Shown: positions 25,901 through 40,900 of the stretch, piece by piece | Layout: every line of letters begins with the position of its first letter | Position numbering within the stretch: position 1 is the stretch's first letter | Assembly (NCBI GenBank): GCA_032209605.1 | Contig: JASFXZ010000033.1 | Span: 3,837,001 to 3,901,000 of the forward strand | Direction of reading: 5' to 3' | Source of the DNA: Mactromeris polynyma | Lineage: Eukaryota > Mollusca > Bivalvia > Venerida > Mactridae | Length of the DNA stretch: 64,000 nucleotides | Notes under the pieces: generated by a model | The model's database searches: none | What the model was told of the DNA's origin: nothing | What the model saw: only the letters and a program-made list of their open reading frames with translations | Made by a program: the position numbers and the translations under genes

Positions 25901-28900
25901 ACTTTGCTTTGTATGTACTGTGTGTACACAAAGATATATGGTAGTGCATATCTTTGTGATAATTAAATTCAACGCATGTTAGTTTGTTAAAGCACAATTT
26001 GAAGAAGTTTTAATTATAGATAGACAGGAAAATGGTTGACACATTTCTTTCTCTTTCTTTTTGATAATTGTTTACATAAAATATTGAATTTGTTGTTTTG
26101 TTTTATTTCCTTGTAAATACTTGAAGAGTGTTTATTGGGAGAATAAACGTCTAAAATAGTAAAACATAAAATCTTTATTATGTACTATTCAATAGTTAAA
26201 TTTAAAATTATTGCATATTTTCAAAAAATAAAATGTTTTACATTTTGTATTTTATTGATGGCCACACCGTAATTATAAAGTTGCTAAATAAAGTATATAC
26301 AGGTATTACCTTTATGTGTCCGTCAATGGGATTATTATTTAATTTTTCAAGAATTCTTTCATACTTATTTAAAAAAAATCTTATGCATGTAGTTCAAGAG
26401 CTAGAGTATACAATATTTTATGACATTTATCCATGTAGGGATAATAAACTGTTTGAATTCCTCAGTTATCTGCCCTTTATGAAAATCATGGAAATATGTG
26501 AAGCAGTTATAATATTAAAGATTTTATGGATTATGGCTTGATACATTTCCATGATTTTGATGAAGGGCTTTTCCCAAAACATTAATAAAGGGCAGATAAC
26601 TGAAGAATTATATATTCATAATTTTAGGGTCAGCTTATGACTTGTGTCTGATTATTTGATGCGAAGTGTTTTGTGATGTAGTGTTATTATTTTGGATATA
26701 ACAGATTAAGTATGAGATTGAACTACAATACAGATTTGTTTGTGTATATTTTCTTGAAATTTGTGACTGACATGATATAATGGCATGTTTGTCACACTTC
26801 TAATTCTTTAATCCTGATTTAAAAGGATTAATTTTAGATGAGGATTGACTATATATCCATGATTATCAGTCACTGAACAATTATTTATTGATTAATGATT
26901 TCTTCAACCCCTCCCTCGTATTGTTTTGTTACCTATTTTTAAAAAAAACAACAGTAACTCTAACAACATATAGTTCTTGATTGCTAACTTGACCAGGACT
27001 TGCCCGATTATAATTATACTATAACAACTATAAATGTCATAACCCCATGTTGTAACATGTGTACCTGGGTGAAATAAATGATATGTTCTGTTCTGTTCTG
27101 TTACTTCATGTCTTGTCTTGACTTGATCTCAGTAATGCATAGAAAAAATTATATTTAATAACGCGGTATCCCTTTTGCTTTTCTTGTACATAAAGTTTAT
27201 TTTTACTGATGAAACCTTTCAAATTTTGGTATAAATCTTATTGATATACGTTAGTCTTTGTGTTTCGAAGTATGTCTTAATTGAACAATCGCTAGTTTGT
27301 GTCTTAGTATTTTTAATGTTTTTTTAACATTGTCAATTTTCCCCTTCTTTTTGATGTAAAATTTCTGTTGCAGACGTATTGTGGAATACTGCTATCCTTT
27401 GCAGAAAATTCAACAATTATTCCTGAGCCTACCCTACATATGAATGAAATACAGTTCTGATTCATTAAGAAAATCTTAACCTGTTGGCTGAATTCTTTTA
27501 GTTCATGAACTAAGTTAATAACTTGAAAATTCACTGAACCTCTTGTCATTCACTTTTTTTTCATGAATTAATTCAAATGTACTTTAACACATTACATACA
27601 GTCAAGTATAATAGGAATTTGTTTAAAAAAATAATAAAACTGAAATTAAAAAGAAATTGCTGCTAGACATCAAACTCTCAACCATTGATTGAATGTCATG
27701 TTCATTCTACACCAAGCTACTAGGGCCCAGCTTAAAAACAGACTTTGCACAGTTCAAACTTTTAACCTCTTTATGGAAAGTCTTATTTCCTGCACACAGA
27801 GCTCCCTGTGCAGACTGAATGAAGTGATCAATGGTATCTAAGTTACCTTCTCTTGTTGTCTGCTTGCTGGAAATTATTGACTTTATAATTAAAGGAACAA
27901 AAAGCTTTTGTTTTCAAATGATTACCTCAATTTCTATAACTTGCCCGATGGGCTTGGCAAACCTCGCCTTCTTCAGCATTGTTTATCTGGCGTTTAACTG
28001 GCTATTTCTAGCGATATTATGTACTTTTGTAGACAAAAGCGTTGACTGGCTCTATTGTTCGTCTATAGATGAAAAGCCATTTGAATTATGTATGCCATTC
28101 ACTTGTTGTTCAAATATCAATTATAATGCTTGCTGTGGTCGTTGAATATAATTGAATAATTATTCTTGTATTTGTGTATCAATCAATATATATATCTTCT
28201 CTCATTTATGAGTTAAACTTTGCACTAGTTAATCATACACAAAATAAACAACTTCTAACTTCAAGATCACTAAAATCGTTTTTATTAAATGACAGTAAAC
28301 TTTGGACCAGTAAATCTTGATCCAACTTTTATACACATATATACTCTGTCCTTGGCTTGTTAAACACAATTTTATCTCCTTTTTTTAAATCCAGTTTAGG
28401 CACAAATACAAAAATCGTATCAGTGTCCGCTTTTATCACAAACAATCACACAATTTATTTAAAAGTCTTTTCTATTTAAAATCCTTCATTTTAAATGGTT
28501 CACTTTTTAACATCCACAATTTATTAAAATTTATTGAAGTTTATGTTTCAAACTATTCCAATTTTTTTGGGTAACTTTTCTATTTCCTTGTTAAATTATT
28601 TACAAGTTTCCCTGATTTGCAGCACATTCTATTAACTCCGATTTGAACTTATTTGATTTTCGGATGTTAACAATAAATACCACGTCTAAAGCATTCTTGT
28701 ATCACTGTAGATATATCCATTGACTAATTTTTTCATTTTCTCAAATTTATTAAGTAGCTTAAAGTCATCTGCCCCTAGTTACAATTGAAGATCAAAATTC
28801 AAGTTCTGATTCGTCATTTTGTTGAGATTAGCTATCGTTTAACCTGTTTGTTACACCACTATACTGTGTTACTGTCGAGTATTTGTGTAACCTATGCCTC

Positions 28901-31900
28901 AGTTAAGTACAATTGCCGCTAATCCAATAAAACTTTCACAAAATTCCCCGTTACTTTTGCCCGTTACTTTTCGCCGTATGTTTAATGTTGTGTTTAATAT
29001 TGACATATTGTTTGTGTTAGATATTGTAATACAGATTGTAATAACGGTGTTTAGTAAATATATATCTGTACGGGCTTTAAATTGTAATGATTTTTGTATT
29101 AAAGCAGATTTGGGGTGTGATAAGGGGTCTAAGACCCCCATGTCACAGTTTAATAATCGTCTGATAGCTTATCACTGACTTGACTGGTAAGATGTCATTT
29201 TATGGAAAAAAGTTTAGCAAAAAAAGTAAAACATGACGTATTGAGGCATTTTATTCTACATTATAGATTATGATCAAATACCGTAGCTAATGTATTAACT
29301 GTATATCTCCATAAAGTTCAAAATTTTCATGAAACTACACAGATTGTCAAACTAACGGTGCTACCATATCTAATTTAATAAGTGTATATCTCTAGAAAGT
29401 TCAAAATGTTCATGAATCTATACAAAATTTGAAAATGTCAGTGCAAATTTGAATGGGACTTGCTGACCAAGATTTTTGGTGAAATATTTTGTTTAATTGT
29501 TCATAAAAAGTCGATAAGTTTGATTCACTGATTTTTGTGATAGAAATTTTGTTTTTGTTTGAACTGAGTTTTACGCAGTTTCTCAACAGTATTTTAGTTA
29601 TATACGGCTGTTATTTGACCTAACCAGTGCTCCTGGGTTACCAACCGGTACTACTAGCCTGCTCACCCTCAAGCAACGGACACCTTTTCACATGAATCAG
29701 AGGACAAAATTTATGACTAATGACTTTGGACTCAATATCTTTAGTCCCATTGTCAAGGAAGCATATATGCCTCTCTCAGGTTTGAACCCACAACCTCTAG
29801 CTTAGCAAGCAATTGCTATACTGACTGCACTTACCTGGAAGGGGTGGCAGAAAGTACTTTAGAAACACTCGCATAAGGTGGTTAACTGCATAGAATTTTG
29901 CAACAAAGGAAATAAAGTTGCCTTGTCTGTTATCTGATAAAAATCTAACTTTCATATAATTAAGATTAGTTATTAACTTGTGGTAGTGCGTTTTCTACTG
30001 TTAACAAACCAATTATTTTTCGATATTTTTTGGTATGGCTGAAGGCCATGCAGGCTTTTTGTAATCAAATATTCCACTAATTGCTCTGTGGTAAAACTTT
30101 ACAGATTATCTAACCTTCACTAAACACAGACTGTTGTGTTGATCTACCTTTATATCAGTGTGTTTGTTCATACTTGAAAACACATTATTTGGTATTCATA
30201 GAAGTTTGAAGGTGAGCTTTCTATTGCTGTTTTATATTTGGCCAAGTTTTGAAGATCTGTGACCGAGGGCTGGGCGGAGGCGCCGGCTGTTGTTGATTCT
30301 GGGGGAATTTAGCTCATAACAGCCGACAGCCCTAACTGGTACACGAGTACATCAGTCGCACACAGTTCTCCAATGTTCAATGATGAACATGTGTTATAAC
30401 AATCCAGTTGATGTTTTGTAGATTAATTTGTTCCAGTTCATGACATAAACATATAAGACTTTAGGCAACACCTTAGAACATTTTAAGACTTTGTATTTCA
30501 GACTTAAGACTTTCTACTTTAATTTCCAATTTCAGACTTTCTACTTTGATTCCAATTTCAGACTTTCTACTTTGATTCCAATTTCAGACTTTCTACTTTG
30601 ATTCCAATTTCAGACTTTCTACTTTGATTTCCAATTTCAGACTTTCTACTTTTATTTCCAATTTCAGACTTCCTACTTTTATTTCCAATTTCTGACTTTC
30701 TACTTTTATTTCCAATTTCAGACTAACTTATTAAAAACAAGAGAATAACAAATTAAAAAAAGGGGCTGAACCCTTAACAACAATTAACCAATGAAATTAC
30801 ATGATATCATATTAAGAACAAACCTGTATAATCTTGACAGAAAATGAAGCCTATGGAATGTTTAGACATTGGCATATTTATGGCTTGATTAAATGATGGA
30901 TATGAAAACAATTTAAGACTAAGTAGGATGTAATTAAAACTGTGTCAATAAGTACTGACATGAAAATAATATAAATGTCTAGATTAAGATTGGTGTGATA
31001 AAACCATTTAAATGACATGATTCAACTGAGATAATTAAACTGTCGTTAAATTTAATATACTTTTATATAAAATTATTTGTTAAATAAGAAAATATAATTA
31101 TTAAATTTAATTTACAGTTTATACTAAAACATAAAAGAATTTATTGATTTGTATACCCTGTTACATATTATCTTACAAAGAGTATGCACTTTACACAGTA
31201 AAAGGTTGTATTTAATGTACCAGTATTATAAGAGTACTTTATGTCATAACTGGCTAAGCCTCGTTGAATTATATTATTTGTCAAAGGAGTATAATCTTAT
31301 AAAAGTAAATAAAAAAATTATTTTTATAGTGTCACCCCTACTTAAAGGGCCACCATTTCTGACTTATGAGACCCCTTTCTTAGCAACTTTCCGATTCCTA
31401 CCTAACCCTTTAATGCCAGGCAGATAGCCTAAGGAACCATTTTCTAGCTGACAGCTCACCAACCTGCCATATCAGAATGGACCCAAACCAGGATTTGATT
31501 GTATACATATTTTTCACAGTAACTAGAAGTTCCTGTAGGGGCTGAGAAGAATATATATGGTCTGAGATTAAAGCCTAGTTTGCAGACCAGTCTCAATACT
31601 CTGGCATCTGATTGGTTGTTTCTGTGGATCATCTTAAGATAGACCAATAACAAGGCTTCATTCTGAGACTGGTCTCGACAATTGAATTTAAAACCTTGGG
31701 CCATACAAGTATTATATTATATACAAGATAGATCAGCTGAGTGAGCCATCAAGCCTGCAAGCTAGAGGTCCTAGGTTTGAGCCAGTTTGACCTTTTTGTG
31801 ACTTACCAGGTATATGTTTAAAAAAAAGGTTTTCCGGCAACCATGATTAAATTCCATTCAGTCATTCATGGCAGTTAAATCCCCTGGCTTTTCGAGATCA

Positions 31901-34900
31901 GTTTAGATATCTCAGATCTGTCAAAACTTGGTTCGACATTATTACACATATTGTCTGGATACAATTTAATCTTAACGTCTTGCTTCAATATATCTAAATA
32001 CACTGTTTATATCTAAGTATTTAAAACACGCTATGTATTCAGTGGATTACAGAGGGTTATTGATCGGGTATTATCAGCACGTATTGATTTCAAACTTCAA
32101 AACTAAGGTAAATATATATACACTTAACACAATGTATCTATTTACATACTTATCTAAACACTAAGGTTCATTTTACAATGTGACAAAATCAAGTTTACGG
32201 TCAAAACGAAATTTAAATTCACCAAAGTTTTAATTGTTTCTTATTATACTCGTGGTAATTAATTCTGTGCTTGGCCATCCTTAAAATATTGTTTGATATA
32301 AGCCTTCCCAGCAAAATTAAGGTGGGTAGGTAGGTAGGGAATTAGCATTTTATTTATTATGGATATACTAGTATTTATTATTAATTAAAATTAATTTAAA
32401 AAATCATACTCAGACCCCTAAAAATCTTTTTGAATAGGGGCCAAACTCTTGGGTAGGTAGGGTTATGGTATTCTGAACCAATTATGAATAGATAGTAGAT
32501 TATGATGTTATTGTTCTTAGCGACTATCATAGCGATGTTGAGAGAGCTCCGTGGTTTGAGTGGTCATGGACTGCAAATCACTGACTTTTGCCCTGAACCC
32601 ACTCTGGTTGGAATCCCATCTTTGATGTAGAATTTGTTTGTGAGGAAACTAACAAGCTAGTTTGCGGAAGTTCGGTTTTTCTACTCAGGTGGACCATGTG
32701 CTCAAAATTATGCTAGAAGGTTCACCTGGGGTCTTGAACTTAGCTGGATCAGTCACTACATGGCCCTGCCTGTTTATGTGACTTTAATAAAGCCCCATTC
32801 CATAAGTTGGCAGGAAGTCAAATCATATACCCAACATTGTCCCTATCATGACATTCCAACGTGCCATTCACCCGAAATTTTATGCGTTAATATAGGGCAT
32901 GACCGTTAATCTTGGTGTATTTGATATTCACAACTACTAATTGAAAACACAATTCTTAAAAAAACTAACATGTCGATTTTAGGTTATATTGCTCACATAT
33001 GGAATTATCTTAATGTATTTTTAAAATATGAAGTGAAAGATTATTTATAACTGTCTTCAATGTTATAAAATAGATTGATGATGGTGGAAATTTCACCTAC
33101 TTTCAGACAAGTTGGCTGTATTCAAGGGAGATAACTTTGATACTTAGTTAATATTTTGTTTGCCAAGAGTTGTTTCCCATGATACTGACTTTACTGCAAT
33201 GTTCACTATTGAAGCAGGTTTTTGTTCTGTTTAAAAATGATATAATCAAAGAATTAAGTCAACAGTACCCTTATATGGTGACATATGTTACAGTGGTGTT
33301 CCCGTTTGTGTTTATTAAATTGCCACCTGCTTGTTTGTGAATTGAGGAATGAATCAAAGATGGCATGAATAAAAATGTAAATTCTATCATATTCAGAAAT
33401 ATGTATGATTCCAGTATTATTGCCACGTTAAACCAGTCACTTTCCTTTTGATTAATGCCATGTTTGGTAAGCCTGGTAAAATCCGTAGTCACTGTAATTG
33501 GCATTATTCTTCAAATATGTCAAATAAATATCATAGATTTTTCCAGTTCCTTAGTTTATGTTTTGGCGGAAATGTCCAGTTTATTTGTTTTGTTTTCCAA
33601 ATTCTGTTAGATTTTCCTGCTACACTTGTATTTACTTGGTTTTAAACTTGGTCATGTATTTTAGAGCAACTGTTTTTCTTTTATATGTTTTCTGTACATT
33701 TTAATCCTATTATTTAAACACACAACTTTATCAGCTTAACACTATTTTGGATGTTAATCTCATTTCAGCAAACTGTCAAAGTTTATTTTTACTATGGGAT
33801 TATGATTTATTATAATTTCCTGATTTTACTGGTTAGTAGTTTAATATGTTAGTCTTGCTGTAAAGATAAATAAAAGAATTTCACAGTAAGGTTCCTTGAC
33901 CCCATTAAAAATTTCAGTATACTCTCCCGGGTAAGCGTTACAGGGCCATCATGGCCCTTTTATTTCAAGTTACTTAGTAAAGTCCTGGGCCCAAAAGCAT
34001 TCTTACTCAGCCAAACTTACACTCATTTGTAAAGTCATAAAGTCACAGTTATATATATACATGTATATACAAGTTGTGGGAGGCATGGATGAGTTTTATT
34101 TTCCTCTATGTTGATGATTCTCTGAAAATAAATGCCTGTCCATTCAGGCTAGCACCCAGGAATTTCTATGAGCTCTAAGCTCATGTTACGAGCCCCAGTC
34201 TTTGGGCTGGTTGATTACTGTGAAGGCTGTTAAACATGACATTGCCAATTCGGGCTGGCTCCCAGGAAATTCTATTTGATTACTATGAAGACTGTTATAT
34301 ACAGGCATGAGAATTTTCCGCAGATTTGACGTTCGCAAGGGCCGTTTTTGAGACAATTTAAGCAATCTAACACTCTTAAAAGCTAGGAGCTTCAGTGGTC
34401 TATTGAACCCCTTGCCAAATTTTCAGCTGATTTAGAAATTTTGCATTCTCAGGCCTGAATATACAAGATTGCTTTGCACGAGTGACGACAAACATGGGCT
34501 TAGTACAGTTTGATAACAATTGGTACCTGGCACTTCCTGGTAACCGTTCTCATTTTAACAGTATCCTTTGAAGATCACTTTGTTTAATATTTCAGTATGT
34601 TTACTTGATACTGTTGGAAGTTATTGAGTTAGACTGGATTTATTGATTAAGTAACAAATTTCGATTAAATTTATCACTGTGTCTGTTTGTGAGGTTAGAA
34701 GTCAGCTTTCAAACAGTGTGTTACAATCAATCAAATAGTGTATGTATTGTTTTATACCCTAGAAAACAGTTGACACATTGATTTTCCCTTGTTCATTTAT
34801 ATTGGTATGTATACCTCTTCCCGGTTTCTCTAAAAATCTCAAATTGAGATTTTATACAAGTCCATTATTTCATTTCTTGTATAATAGAAATCATGCAGTA

Positions 34901-37900
34901 CATAGTCTCCCCATTGACACAGGTGCTTGCATGCCTCAAGCTAGTTTATGTATCAGGTATCATCTTGAATGGCCGCACGCTTTCTGTTACTCAAAATATA
35001 CCAGTAAGATCTTGAAACTTAGACTGAGATTTTTACATGAACTCATTAAATCTCCTCGACAATTTGAATGAAGGTAATATATCTTAAGTCATTTGTCCTC
35101 CATCTCTGATTCATTGTGGGAAAGTTGTCAGTTTCATGTGGAAGTACAGGTCGGTATGGGTAGGAGCCCCAGGAGCACTGATCCGGTCAGTGGGATGTTG
35201 TCAGTTTCATGTGGAAGTACAGGTCAGTATGGGTAGGACCCAGGAGCACTGATCCGGTCTATATGGCTATCGTGATACGTCTGAAGTGTACCACGATATA
35301 TTGCAATATTTTAGCCTCGTATCGCAATATGTACCGCAATATATTGCTTCACTTACCTGTGAAATACCTGTTTTTGTTAACTTGTATACATTTATTCAAC
35401 TCTAAACTCAGAGTTTGTAGATACAGGCATGTAGATTCAAGGAAATCCACGGATTTGACGAAGGCAAGGGCTGTTCTTGAGACAATTTAAAACATCTTAG
35501 ATGCTTAAAAGTCATGAGCTTCAGCGACCCCCTGGACCCCCTGCCAATTTTCAGCTGATTTTGAAATTTCGCATTCTCATGCCTGTTGAAAGGAACATAC
35601 TAGTGAAAAAGAAGTGTAATGCGTATTGTAAATAAATGGTACTTTTTATTTCTCAATGCGGTATGAAACAGTTTGACTGCATATTGCAATATACATGTAC
35701 CTATACTACATCATGACACCCCAAGTCTTATATAACTGATATATTGTTGTAAAACGATATCAAACTTTAAACAGGTAATTAATTAATCATGCAATCAATC
35801 AATTTATCAATCAATTAATTTTATGTCAGATTATTCGTCTTGAATTAAATGTGCAGGCTAATGATAACTCACCAGCTTGCAACCTGATATCTCCATTTAC
35901 ATATAATGACTCGGCGCTCGTGCTGGTTTGAAATGCCAAGTTATTAAATAAACATTTTTTGTGGTATCGGTATTGTATGCTTAAATAATGGCTGCTTTTC
36001 TGAATAATTATGTTAAAATGAAAAAAATTAATTACTTGCCAGTTTGAGAAGGTATTCATTGATTATTCAAAGCAATATTTGATGTGATTTTTTACAAAAA
36101 TAAAACTTTATTCAATATTATTGAAATGACATTTTTGAACAATGAGTATTTTTGTCGTCGTTACTTCCTAATATTTATATTGTAAGCATTGAAACTACAC
36201 CACCTGTCTATGGTTGAATAGTTGACCTAGTTTTTAAAATATCGGAACTTACGAAATTTATTGAAGAATAAAGACGAATATTATATGAAACTAGCAATAG
36301 AAAAATGTTCCTTTGTGTATTTTTAGTTTTTATTACTTTTGGTAGTTTGTGATAATAATGATATTGGCCCTTAAAATGTCTGATTAAAAATTGATTAATT
36401 TCAGTCAAATTTTTAAAGCTTAAAAAATTATATTGTAGGTTTGTATTGTTGTTAACAATAAGTCATTTTATTCCCTTTTTGTACCCCAAGGATTTCATTT
36501 CTGTCACAATTTGAAAAAAATCGCAGTGAATTATCTTTCTATATATTTTTTGTATAAGTATGAAAATATGCGCCAAAGAATTTCAATTTCTATCACAATA
36601 TAATATAATTCTGTTAAATATTTCATGTGTGTTTTTTTTATTAAATTTCCATTTGTTAAGTATTTATAAGAAAAGATTGCTGTTTTCTCTGGTTTCTTTC
36701 GCTTTATCAAATTTCTTTGTATCTTTTTGAAACAGAAAATCAAAATTTGATATAAAATAAATTACTCACCATTAGAAGAACAAAATTAATCCATTTGCAC
36801 GGCGAATACCTCTGTAATGATTATTATAGATCCATATTTAGCGTTGATAACTTTTTTGTGTGCTTCACATATCAGTGTATTACAAGTCGTCGACTGTAAA
36901 GTCACGCAAACTATACATACAACAAATCAACAACTCATTGTGTTTGATCTTTGAAGTCTACGATCATCGATCGTCCCCGCCGACACCTACTGTTAAACAA
37001 ATATATATAATTGCTACCTTTTAATGACAAAACTTGAACAAACGTTGAAATAATGTATTATCAATAGACTTCGGTAACTTCTATATCAAGACTAAGTCAT
37101 AAAATATTGTTCGTTTTACTGTTAGCATTAGTGAGAATGGTAACAGAACACCCAGTGCTGGTGACAGTGTAAAACATCGACACTTTCCAGTGGTCTTCCC
37201 CAAAATCTGATTATCTGTAACACAAATATGTATTTTGATAAATTTTGGGTATTTTGCTAAATTCTTATTCATTAAATGTGGGTAAAGAAATAGTTTGTCA
37301 GCTTTAGAGCTTAGATTATTCTGAATGAATTAAATACGACGATAAATGGTTAAATGTGTCGTGACCGTTTATAGTAATCGGCCAAATATTTTCTTGTGAA
37401 CATTTTGATACTTGAATATACATGTAGTGAGAATTTAATGCATAATTGGTTTCCTCTAAAACATTAAATTGTATTTTTTTGTTTTCAAATAATCCAATCA
37501 TTATTCTATGCTTTCAAATGAATTCAAACATTATTTGTTGTTGTCAAATGAATACAAGCAGTTTTCAGTATTCTCAAATGAATTCAAGCAGTTTTCAGTA
37601 TTCTCAAAAAAAATCAAACAGTTTTCAGTATTCTCAAATGAATTTAATCTTCATTCTGCGTTTTCAAATAAATTCAGTCATTTTGCCAAAGTATATTTGG
37701 AGGCATTTTGATTTTGAAATAAAGTCATGTTTTGAGGAACACGAAAAATCGGTCAATGATGCTATTGGGATACAAACTCGGATCTACAGATTGCTGGTCA
37801 GTTATGCTAACCACTACACCACAGCGACCTAACAGCATTTTTGTGTTGATTACGGTTAACTACACTTTGGACGAAGACTTGATAATAATAATAAATTATT

Positions 37901-40900
37901 AAGATTTAGATGCATACTCATAAAAGCTAGATTATAATAATGTTTGCATATTGGACATCCTCCAAGTATCCTGGGGTGAAATGAACTCATATTATAAATA
38001 TATACTTAATTATAATCAGATATTAGTATTATTAAGGTAAATAAAGGTAATTCAAATAAGTGGGTTTAGTTTTAACCAATAAAATAATTGGCTTGTCCTG
38101 ACATGAAGAAATCATTTGCATATTTCTCATGAGCTGACTAATCTTAATCCTATTATGAAGTTGATATTGCATTGTATAATGTTAATTAGTGATTGTGTGC
38201 AAACATTATTGCAATTTTTGGTTAACTGGGAGAACTTGTGAGGCTGTACATGTGTCGTGTATAAATATATACTTCAATGGCAGCCTGGAGGTGCAGTGGG
38301 ATAGGGCGCTTGACTCCTGATCCGAAAGCTTTGAGTCGAGCCCGCATTGAGCAAGGTTTTTCACGAACTTCACAATCCCTAAATTAAATGGAAGTACTGG
38401 TTGGTAGCCAGGAAGCAGTCATCGAGAGTGATTAGTATAAGTTCTAAGAACTTGTTTCACAATTGATGTAAAATAAATAAGTTTAAACTATAATGGCAGC
38501 CTTCAATTTATTGCAATCAAAAAGGGTGCCTGTCTTAGTCATAACTCACCAGCCCGAAGCCCAATGCAAGTAACTTCAATGTCAGGCAAGTTGAAACTGC
38601 TCAATACCGCAGCCTGAAACAGTGCTTTTTCTTCGTGAAAATATTTAAAAATAATAATTGTGCATACATGTATTAGTTTAGACTGATAGATAAACTTTTG
38701 GTTCCATGTTCCCAAAATTACAAATGATTTAGTCCAGTACAGGTATTTTCTATCCTTGCATGTGTACCAAGTTAGTGCTTGCGTAGGAAATACCTGTTTT
38801 GGAATTGTGTTTTGCAGTACCAGGATATTATAACTTTGCATATTTTGATAATAAATGAGTCTACCTTGAACGTCTAAAATTCTACAAACTTTTTATAAAT
38901 AAAGAATGGACTTTTTTTAGCTTAGATATCAAAGTAGTAGAAATAGTTTTCAAGTTCTGAAATTATACTCATTTTAGAAATCCTAGGCTGGTGGAAATAT
39001 TTGACAATTCTCTACAGATCGACCTGTACTGCTATATACCCCCAAAATTTCATTTAAAAAGGAAATGAAGTGTTTACAATCCAGACCAAACTTCATGGCA
39101 AGTGAGGAAATAAGGAGTACGAAAGAAATGCGATATCTTCATACACCGTAATTCAATACAAGACGTTTTTATCTATGCATTTATTTGGTCAAGTCGACAC
39201 TCTATCAAGATAGCATTATAAACACTGAGTCAATTGGTTTAGTAAATCAAACAATGTCTACAGTTACCCGTTAGTTTGCATATTGCATTTTTGTTATCAT
39301 TTTGCCATGGTTACATGTCAAATGAATGGACTGCGGGCGGTCCTGTTTTATAGCTTTAACTGTCTTTAACAAACATTTTATTGACTGAAAAAACTTTACA
39401 CACCTTATTTGCATTGCACGAAAGTGTTAAGTTTAGTCGTATTTATTCAACTTTGGTTGAGAAACAACTTGTATAAATCACTCGATGTCTGCTTCCTGGG
39501 TTTCATGTGATTTGTTCTAATCATTACTTATGTCTGACTCAAGTCAAGAATTGTTAAACCACAGAACATATTTGCCCATGGAGGATTTCAAATTGAAGAA
39601 CTCTAGATCAAGCAACCACCCATTAAAGGTGATATTCTGATTATTTATCAATGTATGCAGAAAAATAATTTTGAAAAAATGGCATTTTAATGTCCATGCA
39701 TTCATACATACATACTCTGTATTATAACTTTTCTTAAAAGTTACATGGACCGGCAAAATACGAGACTGATACAGCTAGCTAGCGGTAAAGTCCCATTCTC
39801 ACTGTCCCAGATTGGCGCCCCGGTACGTTCCGGATGATGGTTTGGGAGAAACCTTGTCAAACCGGGAAAACAACCGCGGCGGCACCGTAGAAATTCGGGA
39901 TGATCCGTAATGAACCCTGTTGTTTCAGCTCGATCCGGCAGACCGTCCCTGATGTTTTAAAATGTTTAATACAACCGGGAGACACCGGTTGAAATATCCA
40001 GAACCGGCATGATCCGGGCATGTCCGGCACAATGCCGGTATACGACGGTGCGGGGTCGGGTCTCTACCGTGATAGTCTGTGGTATATCTGGGGGCTGTCC
40101 CGGTTTATATACTATCCAGTTACCAACGGGGGCCACCGGGGTGCCACTGGGGCTCCACCGGCGCAAGAATGAGGCTATACCGGGTTGGACCGGAGGCCAC
40201 CGGGACACGACCTGGGTCACAACAGATAACCGGGATGGACCAGGAAACACGCTGGCGTGACACCATAAATGAACCATGCCAAACCAGGGTGATCCGGGAT
40301 CAAATGGGGACATCTGGCTTCTAAACCAGGGGGCACTCCGGGACAACAACAGGAATGTGAGAATGCAATTGATTTTTCGACAAAAAAAGTCCCGGTATAC
40401 CGGCTATTTTTCACCGGGAGATACCGGGACCAGAACCGAGACAGTGAGAATGGGGCTTAACTTAAAGCGCATAGGTCAGTATAGAAAATACCAGTATCAG
40501 ACTCTTGTACCATTTCTAAATCGCAGAATTAGTTAAAATATTTTATCTGAACTGAAGCATTTGAGCGCCGCTGTATGATTTCCAACCTCTTCTTTAGGTG
40601 ACGTCATTTCAAGAAAACGTCACATGTTACATAACCATGTACTGACAGTAAGCAAATGTTGCCCCATATGGCAATATGAAAAAGAAGTGACATATGGAGT
40701 AAATAGTGTTTCCTGCTTGCAAAGAGTGACATCACATGTTGCATTTTCTTGAAATGCCGCCACATACAGAAGAGGTTGTAATTCCCATAGCGCTCATATG
40801 TGTTATACATAAAATTATGTTATACATTTGATATGCTATTCTGACTTTTATAGTGCTTGACTGATTTTGTCATAAAAACTTTAGGGTCGGAGGCCAATTA

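Noticed and set aside
37446..37832. 128-aa plus frame
   Set aside because: Most of it translates the 30-bp tandem array; the end is a tRNA-like repeat.
39966..40414. Gly/Pro/Arg-rich frames resembling collagen-like protein
   Set aside because: Several overlapping frames on both strands are open because of GC-rich CCGG composition inside a TIR element.
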